The translations under genes and the position numbers were made by a program. From a bacterium 210917-DFI.7.65 (lineage in GTDB: Bacteria; Bacillota; Clostridia; Oscillospirales; Oscillospiraceae), in NCBI GenBank assembly GCA_020555865.1, contig JAJCJJ010000007.1:62001-126000 (forward strand): a DNA stretch of 64,000 nt. Reading direction: 5' to 3'. The notes below the pieces were generated by a model. That model saw only the letters and a program-made list of their open reading frames with translations, was not told where the DNA came from and searched no databases. Positions 1-8,400 of this stretch are shown in pieces. How positions within the stretch are numbered: position 1 is the first letter of the stretch; every line of letters begins with the position of its first letter.

Positions 1-25
1 GAGCAAACATTTCATGTGCGCCAGC

Positions 26-916
26 CTAAACATAAAAATCCAATTGGTTGATTTTAATTAAATGGGGTGTCAGAAAACAAGCTGTCTGACGATTTTTATA
101 ATCATTACAGTCAGGACGGAAATGATTATAAATTATTCCACAATTGTTTTCTGGTATATATATTCCGACATCCTGGGGGGATTGGTAAAACAGGATTGAA
201 AATGAACCATTTTGGGGGCCTTGATACATTGGCATTGATAATCCCATTTGTGTGAACTGTGCTTTTGAGAAACTGCGAAAATATCCTTTATACCAAAACT
301 GATTTGTCTTTAAATCAAAGAAAATCGGAATGGCAAATCCCCCTACAGAAATATCACCACAGTCGAAAATAGTCTTGTAAAAAGCATTAAAAAGCTCTTG
401 ATACTTTTCCTCTTCTGCAGTACTCGCAGTTGTACCAGCCTGAACTTCATAGCTGTATGGAATGTTGGAATTAATAGTCTGCTTATAAGCACCATTGCGT
501 ACTCCTTGGAAATAGTTGAATGCGTTATATGATCCAATCCATCCGGTAGATACCTTGGCACACTCCCCGTCTTTTATTAAAAAGATAGATTGCGTATTTC
601 CATCGGCATAACAAATAATGAACTCTACGCCATTATTAATATCTCTACAGTGAAGTTTCAATGCAATCTGCAACAGTTGCTCTAAGGTAATATGCTTAAC
701 TTGCTGGAGTAATTCGTTCGCGTAGATTATGTTATTTCCGGCAAAGCAGATACAGAAGTTCTTTGAAACTATCACATTTTTTATTAAGCCAAATTGATGA
801 ACTCTTCTCTGAGTTTCAGTGCCAAAGAAGTGTGTTGCCTGTGTTTCACAAGTGATTTTTGTATCAGCAAAAATAGCAATCGATTGTCCGATTTTTTGCG
901 CGTAAACAAAACTCAT
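26..916 (-). CDS. Putative proteasome-like Ntn hydrolase, island-encoded
   Basis: AT-rich gene unlike the GC-rich core. I do not recognise an exact family. From the internal ATG at 916 the protein (296 aa) begins MSFVYAQKIGQSIAIFADTK; this resembles the start of proteasome beta/HslV folds (nucleophile, short strand, then A-D-T/S-R/K), and residues about 50-62 (VIVSKNFCICFAGN) resemble the next strand pair. If so, Ser2 would become the N-terminal nucleophile after Met removal. The frame is open from an ATG at 964, but a promoter -10 box touches that ATG, so the downstream start is more likely even though its RBS is weak. No signal peptide or membrane segment is obvious. It lies downstream of a serine recombinase on the same strand, so it is probably island cargo. 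Function is inference; the ORF itself is solid. Confidence 0.6.
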   Translation of the reverse strand: MSFVYAQKIGQSIAIFADTKITCETQATHFFGTETQRRVHQFGLIKNVIVSKNFCICFAGNNIIYANELLQQVKHITLEQLLQIALKLHCRDINNGVEFIICYADGNTQSIFLIKDGECAKVSTGWIGSYNAFNYFQGVRNGAYKQTINSNIPYSYEVQAGTTASTAEEEKYQELFNAFYKTIFDCGDISVGGFAIPIFFDLKTNQFWYKGYFRSFSKAQFTQMGLSMPMYQGPQNGSFSILFYQSPQDVGIYIPENNCGIIYNHFRPDCNDYKNRQTACFLTPHLIKINQLDFYV

Positions 917-964
917 AAGATCGCATCCAATATCCGAAATTTTGAACTCCCAATTGCACTTCAT

Positions 965-993
965 ATTATATCAGTCAAAATCCGGCATTACAA
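965..993 (-). promoter_or_regulatory. Sigma-A-type promoter for the Ntn-hydrolase-like gene
   Basis: On the minus strand: TTGTAA (993-988), 17-bp spacer, TATAAT (970-965). The -10 directly touches the ATG at 964-962, so transcription should begin inside that longer reading frame; this favours the start at 916. Confidence 0.5.
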
Positions 994-1212
994 CAATAGG
1001 AACAAAACTCCAGTCTTGTTTTATTCTTTGCTCTCAAGCGTTTAAGCGTACTCTTAATCATATAATTAATAACCATTATGACGCAGAGAAATTAATTTAC
1101 CCTTGGGTCCACCCCCAAAAAGCAATTTGCTGCCCTTCGGGTGATAATATATCCCACAACTTATCCACGCAATAAAAATACAATTTGCGTCTAAGCAACT
1201 TGATTTTTTATG

Positions 1213-2148
1213 TCACAACATCTGCTCTATTTGTACTGTGTGTTTAATGTGCCCTTTCATTTCTTGTACCCGGTCAAAAGTCTCACGGTCAATAATGGGC
1301 TCATGGGCATTCTCCACCAGGTACATCTCCAACTGCCCACGGTTCTTTTCTTTCTTTCCCGTCAGAAAATCCGGTACATAGGTCTTCTGCATCAAAACTT
1401 GGCCTACATACTTTTCGTTGCTCAGCATTCGGTCGATGGTGGAGGTGCTCCACTCTGATTTGCCAGTCACGGTCTTGATTTCCTTGGACTCCAAATACTT
1501 TTTGATTTTCCGTACACCGTTTCCCTGCACATAGAGGTCGAAGATCGTTCTAACGATTTCGGCCTCCTCTGGAACGATCTGCAATACGCCGTCAGGCCCT
1601 TTGGTATAGCCGAGGAATCGGGTGTGGTTGAGGAGCGTTTTGCCGCTCCTCATGCGGTGGCGGATACCGAACTTGATATTCTCGCTGCGTGACTGGCTCT
1701 CCGCCTGGTCCAATGCGGCCTGCTGGTCGATGATGCTGTCACGGATAGTCAATGTATTGATGCCTCCGGTCTCAATGTAAACGCCGATATTCATACGCTT
1801 TAACCTCCGTATCTGTTTGATTGTTTCTACTGTGTCCCGCCCGAACCGGCTGAGGGACTTTACTAAAATCAAGTCGATCTTCTTTCTTCTGCAATCTTTA
1901 ATCAGTTGCTGGTAAGCGGGGCGATGATTCCTCCGCAGGCCTGAGGCGGTATCATAGTAAACAGCGACAAACCGCCAATAGAGATTTTGCTGGATGTATT
2001 CGGTATAAAACTCGATTTGATTCTTCAGACTGCTCTGCTGCTCCTCATGGCCCGTGCTGACCCTGCAATAAGCTGCCACCCGGAGTTGCTGGACCCAGAT
2101 AGGTGCTAGCCTTTTATTTTGCGGTATCTCAATGACATTTCCAGACAT
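1213..2148 (-). CDS. Serine recombinase (resolvase/invertase plus recombinase domain), short form
   Basis: Site-specific serine recombinase. The N-terminal resolvase domain starts RVAAYCRVSTGHEEQQSSL, with the catalytic Ser in YCRVST at about residue 31. The SLSRFGRD motif sits at about 105-112 and a recombinase domain (FLGYTKGPDG ... EAEIVRTIFDLY) follows at about 180-280. It is 311 aa from the ATG at 2148, which has GGAGG 7 nt upstream; an upstream in-frame start at 2175 lacks such a site. Large serine recombinases usually have 450-550 aa, with a zinc ribbon and coiled coil after this point. Here the protein stops at EQML, so it is either truncated or a naturally short form. It is transcribed away from the 3' end of ssrA, as expected for an integrase at an island edge. 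Confidence 0.85.
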   Translation of the reverse strand: MSGNVIEIPQNKRLAPIWVQQLRVAAYCRVSTGHEEQQSSLKNQIEFYTEYIQQNLYWRFVAVYYDTASGLRRNHRPAYQQLIKDCRRKKIDLILVKSLSRFGRDTVETIKQIRRLKRMNIGVYIETGGINTLTIRDSIIDQQAALDQAESQSRSENIKFGIRHRMRSGKTLLNHTRFLGYTKGPDGVLQIVPEEAEIVRTIFDLYVQGNGVRKIKKYLESKEIKTVTGKSEWSTSTIDRMLSNEKYVGQVLMQKTYVPDFLTGKKEKNRGQLEMYLVENAHEPIIDRETFDRVQEMKGHIKHTVQIEQML

Positions 2149-2152
2149 GACA

Positions 2153-2205
2153 AAACCTCCATGCCCTCTACTCATGTATTCATGAGCAGTATAACATGGA
2201 GGTTT
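2153..2205 (-). promoter_or_regulatory. RBS-covering inverted repeat in front of the recombinase
   Basis: An 11-bp perfect inverted repeat, AAACCTCCATG (2153-2163) and CATGGAGGTTT (2195-2205), with a second dyad CTCATG/CATGAG nested in the loop (2171-2186). In mRNA from upstream the GGAGG ribosome binding site would be base-paired. A possible -10, TATACT (minus, 2193-2188), lies in the loop, so a transcript from it would lack the upstream arm. No good -35 was found. Confidence 0.5.
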
Positions 2206-2207
2206 CG

Positions 2208-2258
2208 ATAAAAAGAGAAGCTACATTTCAGCCTCGTTTATAAGGCTAAAATGTAGCT
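2208..2258 (-). terminator. Intrinsic terminator downstream of ssrA
   Basis: 15-bp stem, 2219-2233 with 2244-2258 (AGCTACATTTCAGCC and its near-complement, one G-U), followed on the minus strand by TCTCTTTTT. It starts 8 nt beyond the CCA end of the tmRNA. Confidence 0.8.
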
Positions 2259-2265
2259 CCCAGCT

Positions 2266-2615
2266 TGGTGGAGGTGAGGGGAGTCGAACCCCTGTCCGAA
2301 AGCACATCCGTGCGGCTTTCTCCGGGCGCAGGCCATTCTTTGTCATTCCCTCCCCTGCAGGTGAAAGGCCAAACCTGCAGGTTCAGTAGCTTCATTGTGC
2401 ATGGTGCGCGCAAAGCTTAGCGCACTCATGTTCACCGCTGATCGACGCCTGAAATCCCGGACCGCGGTCCTTCCGGGTCAGACGGCTGCCTTTACTTAGG
2501 CAGCGACAAGCTCAGTAGAGTTGTCCTTTAATTTTAAGGTGCCCGTTTTATGGTGGCCAGGCGCCACCGCCCGCTTACCGCATATCAATACCCCCGTCGA
2601 AACCGGTACACCCCC
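2266..2615 (-). ncRNA. ssrA: Transfer-messenger RNA (tmRNA)
   Basis: Rescues stalled ribosomes together with SmpB by adding a degradation tag. The 5' end GGGGGTGTACC (2615 downwards) continues into the conserved GGTTTCGACGG. The 3' end carries a T-arm, GGGGTTCGACTCCCC, and an encoded CCA (2268-2266). The acceptor arms GGGGGTG and CACCTCC pair with one G-U. The tag frame read from 2528 is KDNSTELVAA followed by TAA (2498-2496) and a second in-register stop-like TAAGTAA context; the leading Ala would come from the charged tmRNA. The ...AA end is what ClpXP-type proteases recognise. Size is 350 nt, normal for the family. No promoter is visible in the 54 nt after ppiB, so it may be processed from the smpB-ppiB transcript. 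Confidence 0.95.
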
Positions 2616-2669
2616 GGATCTGGCGGATGCGCGCGGGGCGCATCCGCTGGAGAGATATGCTGCAAAAAC

Positions 2670-3191
2670 TTAAACTTTTTCCGGTTCGGGATAGTCCACG
2701 CCAAAGGTTTCCACGGTGACCTTTTTCATCACCTGGGGCTCCTTGGGTTTATCCGACCAATTGCGCTTGACGTTTACAATGCGGTCGGCCACATCCTGCC
2801 CTTCGATCACCATGCCGAAGGAGGCATACTGCCCGTCCAGATGAGGGGCATCGGCCACCATAATAAAGAACTGGCTGCCGGCGCTGTTGGGGCTTTGCGC
2901 GCGGGCCATGGACAGCACGCCTTTGGTGTGCTGCAGTTCATTATTGAACCCGTTGGCGCGGAACTCGCCCTTGATGCCGTAGCCGGGGCCACCCATGCCG
3001 CTGCCTTCGGGATCGCCGCCCTGGATCATGAAGCCGGGAATCACGCGGTGGAAAATGGTGCCATCGTAAAAGCCCTTTTTCGTGAGGGAAATAAAGTTAT
3101 TGACTGTGTTGGGTGCGACGGTGGGGTACAGCTCTGCTTTGATGACGCCGCCGTCTTCCATTTCGATGGTGACAATGGGATTTTGAGCCAT
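2670..3191 (-). CDS. ppiB: Cyclophilin-type peptidyl-prolyl cis-trans isomerase
   Basis: Catalyses proline isomerisation during protein folding. 173 aa, a single cytosolic cyclophilin domain with no signal peptide. The hallmark motifs are FHRVIPGFMIQGGDP (about 47-61), the substrate pocket SPNSAGSQFFIMV (about 100-112) and the DGQYASFGMV strand (about 118-127). Active-site Arg (FHR), Phe (GSQFFI) and Gln are present. Start is ATG 3191 with GGAGG 9 nt upstream. It lies between smpB and ssrA on the same strand and is probably co-transcribed with smpB. Confidence 0.93.
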   Translation of the reverse strand: MAQNPIVTIEMEDGGVIKAELYPTVAPNTVNNFISLTKKGFYDGTIFHRVIPGFMIQGGDPEGSGMGGPGYGIKGEFRANGFNNELQHTKGVLSMARAQSPNSAGSQFFIMVADAPHLDGQYASFGMVIEGQDVADRIVNVKRNWSDKPKEPQVMKKVTVETFGVDYPEPEKV

Positions 3192-3298
3192 GATAAAATT
3201 CCTCCAAATCTGAAAAATATTCTGTATTCCGGAATTCTCTATTTATAAAAAATATGCTGCGGCCGTGCGCGGCACACCGGACGGCAGAGGGCCGCCGT

Positions 3299-3763
3299 TC
3301 AGCGGTTACGCGATTTGATGACGCGGTCCATTTCGCGGCTTGCGTCGCGCCGGGCGGCGCTTTCGCGCTTGTCGTAAAGCTTTTTGCCGCGGCACAGGCC
3401 GACCTCGACTTTGACCCGGGAATGTTTAAAATAAACCGAAAGGGGGATCAATGCTAGCCCGTCCTGCTTCACTGTGCCGTAAAGTTTCCTGATTTCACGC
3501 CGGTGCATCAGCAGCCGCCGGGGACGGATAGGATCGCGGTTGAAGATATTGCCGTGCTCATAGGGGCTGATGTGCATGCCGTAGACGTACAGCTCGCCGT
3601 CTTTGACCGAACAGTATGCGTCTTTCAGGTTTAATGCACCCTGACGGATGGATTTGACCTCTGTGCCGCACAACTCGATGCCGGCTTCATAGCGCGCTTC
3701 GATAAAATAATCATGGCTCGCTTTGCGATTGACCGCGGCAGTTTTGGTGCCCCGCTTCTCCAT
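3299..3763 (-). CDS. smpB: SsrA-binding protein SmpB
   Basis: Essential partner of tmRNA; binds its tRNA-like domain and delivers it to stalled ribosomes. 154 aa, usual family length. Conserved: NRKASHDYFIEARYEAGI..GTEVKSIRQG near the N-terminus, ISPYEHGNIFNRDPIRPRRLL in the middle, and a basic tail rich in K/R (GKKLYDKRESAARRD) that occupies the empty mRNA channel. The ATG at 3763 has AGGAGG 8 nt upstream; the GTG at 3772 overlaps that RBS and is rejected. First gene of the smpB-ppiB-ssrA cluster. Confidence 0.96.
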   Translation of the reverse strand: MEKRGTKTAAVNRKASHDYFIEARYEAGIELCGTEVKSIRQGALNLKDAYCSVKDGELYVYGMHISPYEHGNIFNRDPIRPRRLLMHRREIRKLYGTVKQDGLALIPLSVYFKHSRVKVEVGLCRGKKLYDKRESAARRDASREMDRVIKSRNR

Positions 3764-3797
3764 GGCCGACACCTCCTTGATTCAAAATTGCTTCTTT

Positions 3798-3826
3798 ACT
3801 ATATCATAAAGCGCACCGTTTGACAA
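3798..3826 (-). promoter_or_regulatory. Promoter of smpB
   Basis: Minus strand TTGTCA (3826-3821), 17-bp spacer, TATAGT (3803-3798), 35 nt before the smpB start codon. Confidence 0.7.
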
Positions 3827-3947
3827 GCGGAGAAATGCGCTGCCGGTATTGCAGGGACTGCCGGCGCATGGAAAAAATTTGCGGTACGGCTCCGTCATAT
3901 TTTACCCGCCCCGGGCGAAAAATAGACCAGAGGAGGCGCGGAAGGAT

Positions 3948-4655
3948 ATGAATCAAACCAAAGCAACGGCCGCAAGTGCCGAACAGAAGGAAAATGAGAA
4001 GGAAGAGCGTCAGCAGATGGTGGATTTCGGTGCGGCTACGGTGAAAAGCAGCCGGGGTACAGTGTATATCCTGACCATCATTGGTCAGATTGAAGGGCAT
4101 CAGGTACTTCCGGAGAATACCAAAGCGACAAAGTATGAGCATGTTTTGCCGTTGCTGGCCTCTATGGAAGAGGCCGAAGACATCGATGGAATCCTGATTT
4201 TGCTTAATACGGTGGGCGGCGACATTGAGGCCGGCCTCGCGATTGCCGAACTGATCGCCGGCATGAAAAAGCCCACGGTATCTTTGGTGCTGGGCGGGGG
4301 ACACTCCATCGGCGTGCCGCTGGCGGTGTCGGCCCGGGTGTCGATGATTGTGCCGTCGGCATCCATGACGATCCATCCCGTGCGCATGACCGGAACGGTG
4401 ATTGCTGCACCCCAGACTTTCCACTATTTTGAGCGGATTCAGGAACGTATTATTCGTTTTGTGGGCAAAAACTCCAGCATTGCCGAAGAGAAATTCAAGG
4501 CGCTGATGCTGAATACGGATGAACTGGCTGCCGACACCGGCAGCATTCTCTATGGCAGCGAAGCTGTGGAACTGGGCCTGATTGACCGGATCGGCAGCCT
4601 TGGTGATGCGCTGGACTGCCTGCATGGAATGATCGAAGCGGAAAAGAAAAAATAA
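3948..4655 (+). CDS. tepA: ClpP-family serine peptidase TepA (translocation-enhancing)
   Basis: ClpP/crotonase-fold protein related to Bacillus subtilis TepA, linked there to protein export and spore-germination-related functions. 235 aa. Family signatures: LTIIGQIEGHQVLPENTKA (about 42-60), LLNTVGGDIEAGLAIAE (85-101) and LVLGGGHSIGVPLAVSA (113-129). The ClpP-like catalytic Ser is S120 in GGHSIG and the His is H143 in TIHPV, so it is probably an active peptidase. No signal peptide. Start ATG 3948 is preceded by AGGAGG and GAAGGA; the open frame reaches further upstream without support. Convergent with darA, sharing a terminator. Confidence 0.88.
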   Translation: MNQTKATAASAEQKENEKEERQQMVDFGAATVKSSRGTVYILTIIGQIEGHQVLPENTKATKYEHVLPLLASMEEAEDIDGILILLNTVGGDIEAGLAIAELIAGMKKPTVSLVLGGGHSIGVPLAVSARVSMIVPSASMTIHPVRMTGTVIAAPQTFHYFERIQERIIRFVGKNSSIAEEKFKALMLNTDELAADTGSILYGSEAVELGLIDRIGSLGDALDCLHGMIEAEKKK

Positions 4656-4711
4656 CCGGCGCGCATTTCCGATGAGAGTCTTAAGAACGGAGGAAATGGG
4701 TGCGGGATTGC

Positions 4712-4743
4712 AAAAGCGGCGGCGCAATTGCGCCGCCGCTTTT
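4712..4743. terminator. Bidirectional terminator between tepA and darA
   Basis: Perfect palindromic stem AAAAGCGGCGGCGCA / TGCGCCGCCGCTTTT. It gives a U-run on both strands and serves two convergent genes. Confidence 0.88.
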
Positions 4744-4767
4744 CCCGCTGTACATCAGACGGTGATT

Positions 4768-5112
4768 TCAATATTTTTCGATGCGCTGGATATCCAGTAT
4801 AAAAACGGTTACGCCTCCGCATGGTACTACGGCGGAATAGATCGGGAGCTGGCCGCTGCCGGGAAGATTGTAACTTTGGTATATTTCTTCTTTGCGCTGC
4901 CCGGCGCGCTCTTTCAAAATGGCAAGCGCTTCATCCAGACGTGTCGCATCGACGCCGATCATAACCGTGACGCTGCGCCGTTTCAAAAATCCTCCGCTGG
5001 AATGAAGCAGCGTTACAAAAAAGCCTGCCTGGTTTAAGGCGTTTACTACGCTGTTATAGTCATCGCCCTGCAAAACGGCAAGGATCATTTTGCTTGTTTT
5101 GGGTTCACTCAT
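4768..5112 (-). CDS. darA: Cyclic-di-AMP receptor DarA/PstA family
   Basis: PII-like trimeric sensor of the second messenger c-di-AMP (YaaQ/PstA/DarA family). 114 aa, typical length. Family features: MILAVLQGDDYNSVVNALNQ (about 9-28), the TLLHSSGGFLKRRSVTVMIGVD strand-loop that binds nucleotide (about 34-55), and a C-terminal IYSAVVPCGGVTVFILDI strand (about 90-107). ATG 5112 has AGGAG 11 nt upstream. Monocistronic, with its own terminator, and divergent from smc. Its downstream effector is unknown in most species. Confidence 0.9.
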   Translation of the reverse strand: MSEPKTSKMILAVLQGDDYNSVVNALNQAGFFVTLLHSSGGFLKRRSVTVMIGVDATRLDEALAILKERAGQRKEEIYQSYNLPGSGQLPIYSAVVPCGGVTVFILDIQRIEKY

Positions 5113-5430
5113 GTTGGATCGGACTCCTTTTCACACAGCACCTGGATTTTGTTTTGTGTCCGTTCCCCACTGCGGCTGCATTCCGTTGCAAGGGAATCGG
5201 GACTGTATACATCTGTTGTATCACCAAAGGATTTTTATGCAAAAAAGATAGCATGGATCCCATTAATATGCCCATAAGAATCCGGCTGGGCAATGAAAAC
5301 CACCTTAAAATTCAGGAACGAAACTTCTGCATGTCAAAGAAGATGTGAAATGAAGCTTGAAAAGCAGAGAGGATACTGATATAATATATTAGTTAAAATA
5401 TACCTATTACATTTGAGGTGAGCACAGACC
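5113..5430. other. Intergenic region between divergent darA and smc
   Basis: No gene seen. It holds the smc promoter near its right end and a weaker darA promoter candidate (minus: TTTGCA 5243-5238, 17 bp, TACAAC 5220-5215). Confidence 0.6.
5357..5385 (+). promoter_or_regulatory. Promoter of the smc-ftsY operon
   Basis: TTGAAA (5357-5362), 17-bp spacer, TATAAT (5380-5385), 45 nt before the smc start. Confidence 0.8.
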
Positions 5431-8400
5431 GTGTATTTGAAGGCGCTCGAAATCCAGGGCTTCAAGTCGTTCCCGGACAAAACCGTTTTGAACTTCGGCG
5501 AGGACATCACCGCCATCGTCGGTCCCAACGGCAGTGGAAAATCCAATATTTCCGATGCGATTCGCTGGGTTATGGGGGAGCAGAGCACCCGTACCCTGCG
5601 CGGTAGTAAAATGGAGGACGTGATTTTCGGAGGAACGGAGAAGCGCGCCCAAGTAGGGTTTGCTCAAGTTACACTGGTCATTGACAATACCAGCCGCATT
5701 TTTCCCATGGAAGAAAATGAAGTCGCCGTGACCCGGCGTTATTATCGCAGCGGTGAAAGTGAATATTACATCAACCGTCAGGCCGTGCGGCTGCGCGATG
5801 TGAACGAGTTGTTTATGGATACGGGCTTGGGCCACGAGGGTTATTCCATCATCGGTCAAGGCAAGATCGACGAGTTGCTCAGCGTGAAGAGCGCCGAGCG
5901 CCGCGGTGTATTTGAAGAAGCGGCGGGCATTTCCAAGTTCCGCTACCGCAAGGAGGATAGTGAACGCAAACTCCAGCGCACGGAGGAAAACCTGTTGCGT
6001 ATCAACGATAAAATTGCTGAACTGGAGCTGCAGGTAGAGCCGCTGCGTGACCAAGCAGAAAAAGCCCGCCGCTATCTGATCCTGCGCGACGAACTGCGCA
6101 GCTGGGAGGTTTCCGTGTGGGTTCACCAGCTTTCCGAGCTGCATGCTGCCCTCATTCGCTTGGAAGGGGAATATGAGGCGGCCCGGCGATCCCTGGGGGC
6201 GGCCAATGAAGAATTGGAAGCGCTGTATCGCTACAGTGAACAGTTTAGCGGAAAGTTGGCTGCGGTGGAGGCAGCGGCCGAGAAAGTTCGCGCCAAAAGG
6301 GCTTTGCTGGACGGGCAGATCAGTGAACGCGAAAGCGAAATTGCTGTGATGCGCAGCGAGGTGGGACATCACGAGGCGGACATCGCGCGCATGCGCAGCG
6401 AACTCTCCGAGCAATCCTCCCGCACCGGCAACCTGCGCCGCCAGATGGAAAGCCAGCGCGCGCGCATTACTGAAATCGATGCGCAGACTGTGCAGCTGCA
6501 CGGGGAATTGGATGCCATGTTGGAGCAGGCCCGAACTCTGAGTGGCCAGGCCGACAGCATTGCCGGTCAGGCCGAAGCGCTGCGAGCCAAGGAAGCGCTG
6601 TGTATGGCCCAGGCTGCGGAGAAACGGGTGGAACTCTCGGCTCTGCGCAGCGGTATGGACGGCGGCGAAGAACGCCGCGCCGCAGCCATAGGAGAGCGGA
6701 CCGAAGCCCGCGCGCACCGGGAGGAGACTGCCCGGCGGGCCGAGGAAAGCCGCCGGGCGCTGGCGCAGGCCCGGGAGGCGTGCGAGAGTGCAGCCAATGT
6801 CATCAGTGGACATACCCTGCGTATGGAGGGCCGCCGGCAGAAAACGAAAGCGGCGGCGGATCAGGTAATGCAGCTGACTATGGAACACAATGCCATGGAG
6901 TCTCGCATCCGGCTGCTGCGTGAGATGGAAAAGGAATACGAGGGATTTTCCAAGGCGGTGCGCACGGTGATGCAAGCGGCGCAGCGGGATGTTCTGCAGG
7001 GCGTCCGCGGCCCGGTGGCCAGCCTCCTCCATGTGGACGAAGCTTATACCGTGGCCATCGAAACGGCGCTGGGCGCAGGAATGCAGAATCTGGTTGTCGA
7101 TCGGGAGGAGAACGCCAAGGCGGCCATTTCCTTCCTCAAGCAGCGCGACAGCGGCCGCGCCACCTTCTTGCCCCTGTCTGCCATGCGCGGTGAAGCGCTG
7201 CATGAGAGGGTGCAGGGGGAAGCTGGTTTTGTGGGCATTGCCAGCGCACTGGTGCGCTATGACAAAGCGTACGACGGCGTGTTTCAGAATCTGTTGGGCC
7301 GCACTGTGGTGGTGGAGGATCTGGACAGCGGCATTGCTATGGCCCGGAAATTCGGCGCGCGCTTCCGCATCGTCACATTGGATGGGCAGGTGATGAACCG
7401 CGGCGGCTCCATGACCGGCGGTTCCGTCAGCCGCAGTGCGGGCATTTTGTCCCGCGCCAACGAGCTGGAACGCCTGCAGGGTCAGCTGAGCCGGCTGAGG
7501 GAACGCCTGCAGGCGGCACGGCGCGCACAGGAGGAGAGTGAACGCGAGCAGAAGGCTGCGCAGTATGAGCTGGAAGTGGCCGAAGGACAGAAGCGGCAGG
7601 CGGAAGATGCCGTTTTGAAATTGGAAACGGAGCAGCAGCACTACCGGATTTTGCTGGAAAGCCTTGCCGGCGCTTGTGAAAATCTGGACGGCGAACTGGA
7701 GGCGCTGGACGGCCGGCTCAGCGCGCAGCGTGCCGCATCGGAGCAGGTGGAGCGGGACGTGGCCGCGCTGGAGAACGACGCGGCACGCTGGCGCGCGGAA
7801 GCAGAGCGTTGCGCGGGCGGCCAGGCACAAGCCCGGGAGCAGGCAGGGGCGCTGAGCGAACAGATCAATGCGGCCAAGGAAAGCGCCGCCCGCTTGGCGG
7901 CAGAGCGGGAGACCACACAGCACGCGCTGGCGGATCTTGAGCAGGTGTGTCGTGATCTTTTGTGCGACCGGAGCGAGCGGGAAGCTCTTGTGAACCGCTA
8001 TGAAGCAGAGATTGCGTCGCTTCAGAATCAGGTTGAGGAAAAAATGGGGACTATTGCTGCGCTGCGGACAGACGGAGAAGCGCAGCTGGCAGAACTGGAA
8101 GCGCTTTCGCAGAAAAAATTGGAACTGGAAGCAGAACGCACTGCTAAGGACCGGGAGAGCCGGGAGAAGAACGATGCGGTGCTGCAGCTGGAGCGTGAAG
8201 TGGGTCGATTGGAACAGAAAAAAGCCACCTCCGCCATGGAAGAAAAGCAGATTCTTGACCGTCTGTGGGATACGTACGAGCTGTCCTATGAGGATGCCCG
8301 GGCACAAAGCGTGGAGCTGGAAAGCCTGAGCAAAACAAACCGTCGTATCGGCGAGCTGCGCCGGGAGATCAGTGCGCTGGGCACGCCCAACATCGGTGCC

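Noticed and set aside
2266..2300. Separate tRNA gene at the T-arm-like sequence
   Set aside because: It is the 3' half of the tRNA-like domain of tmRNA.
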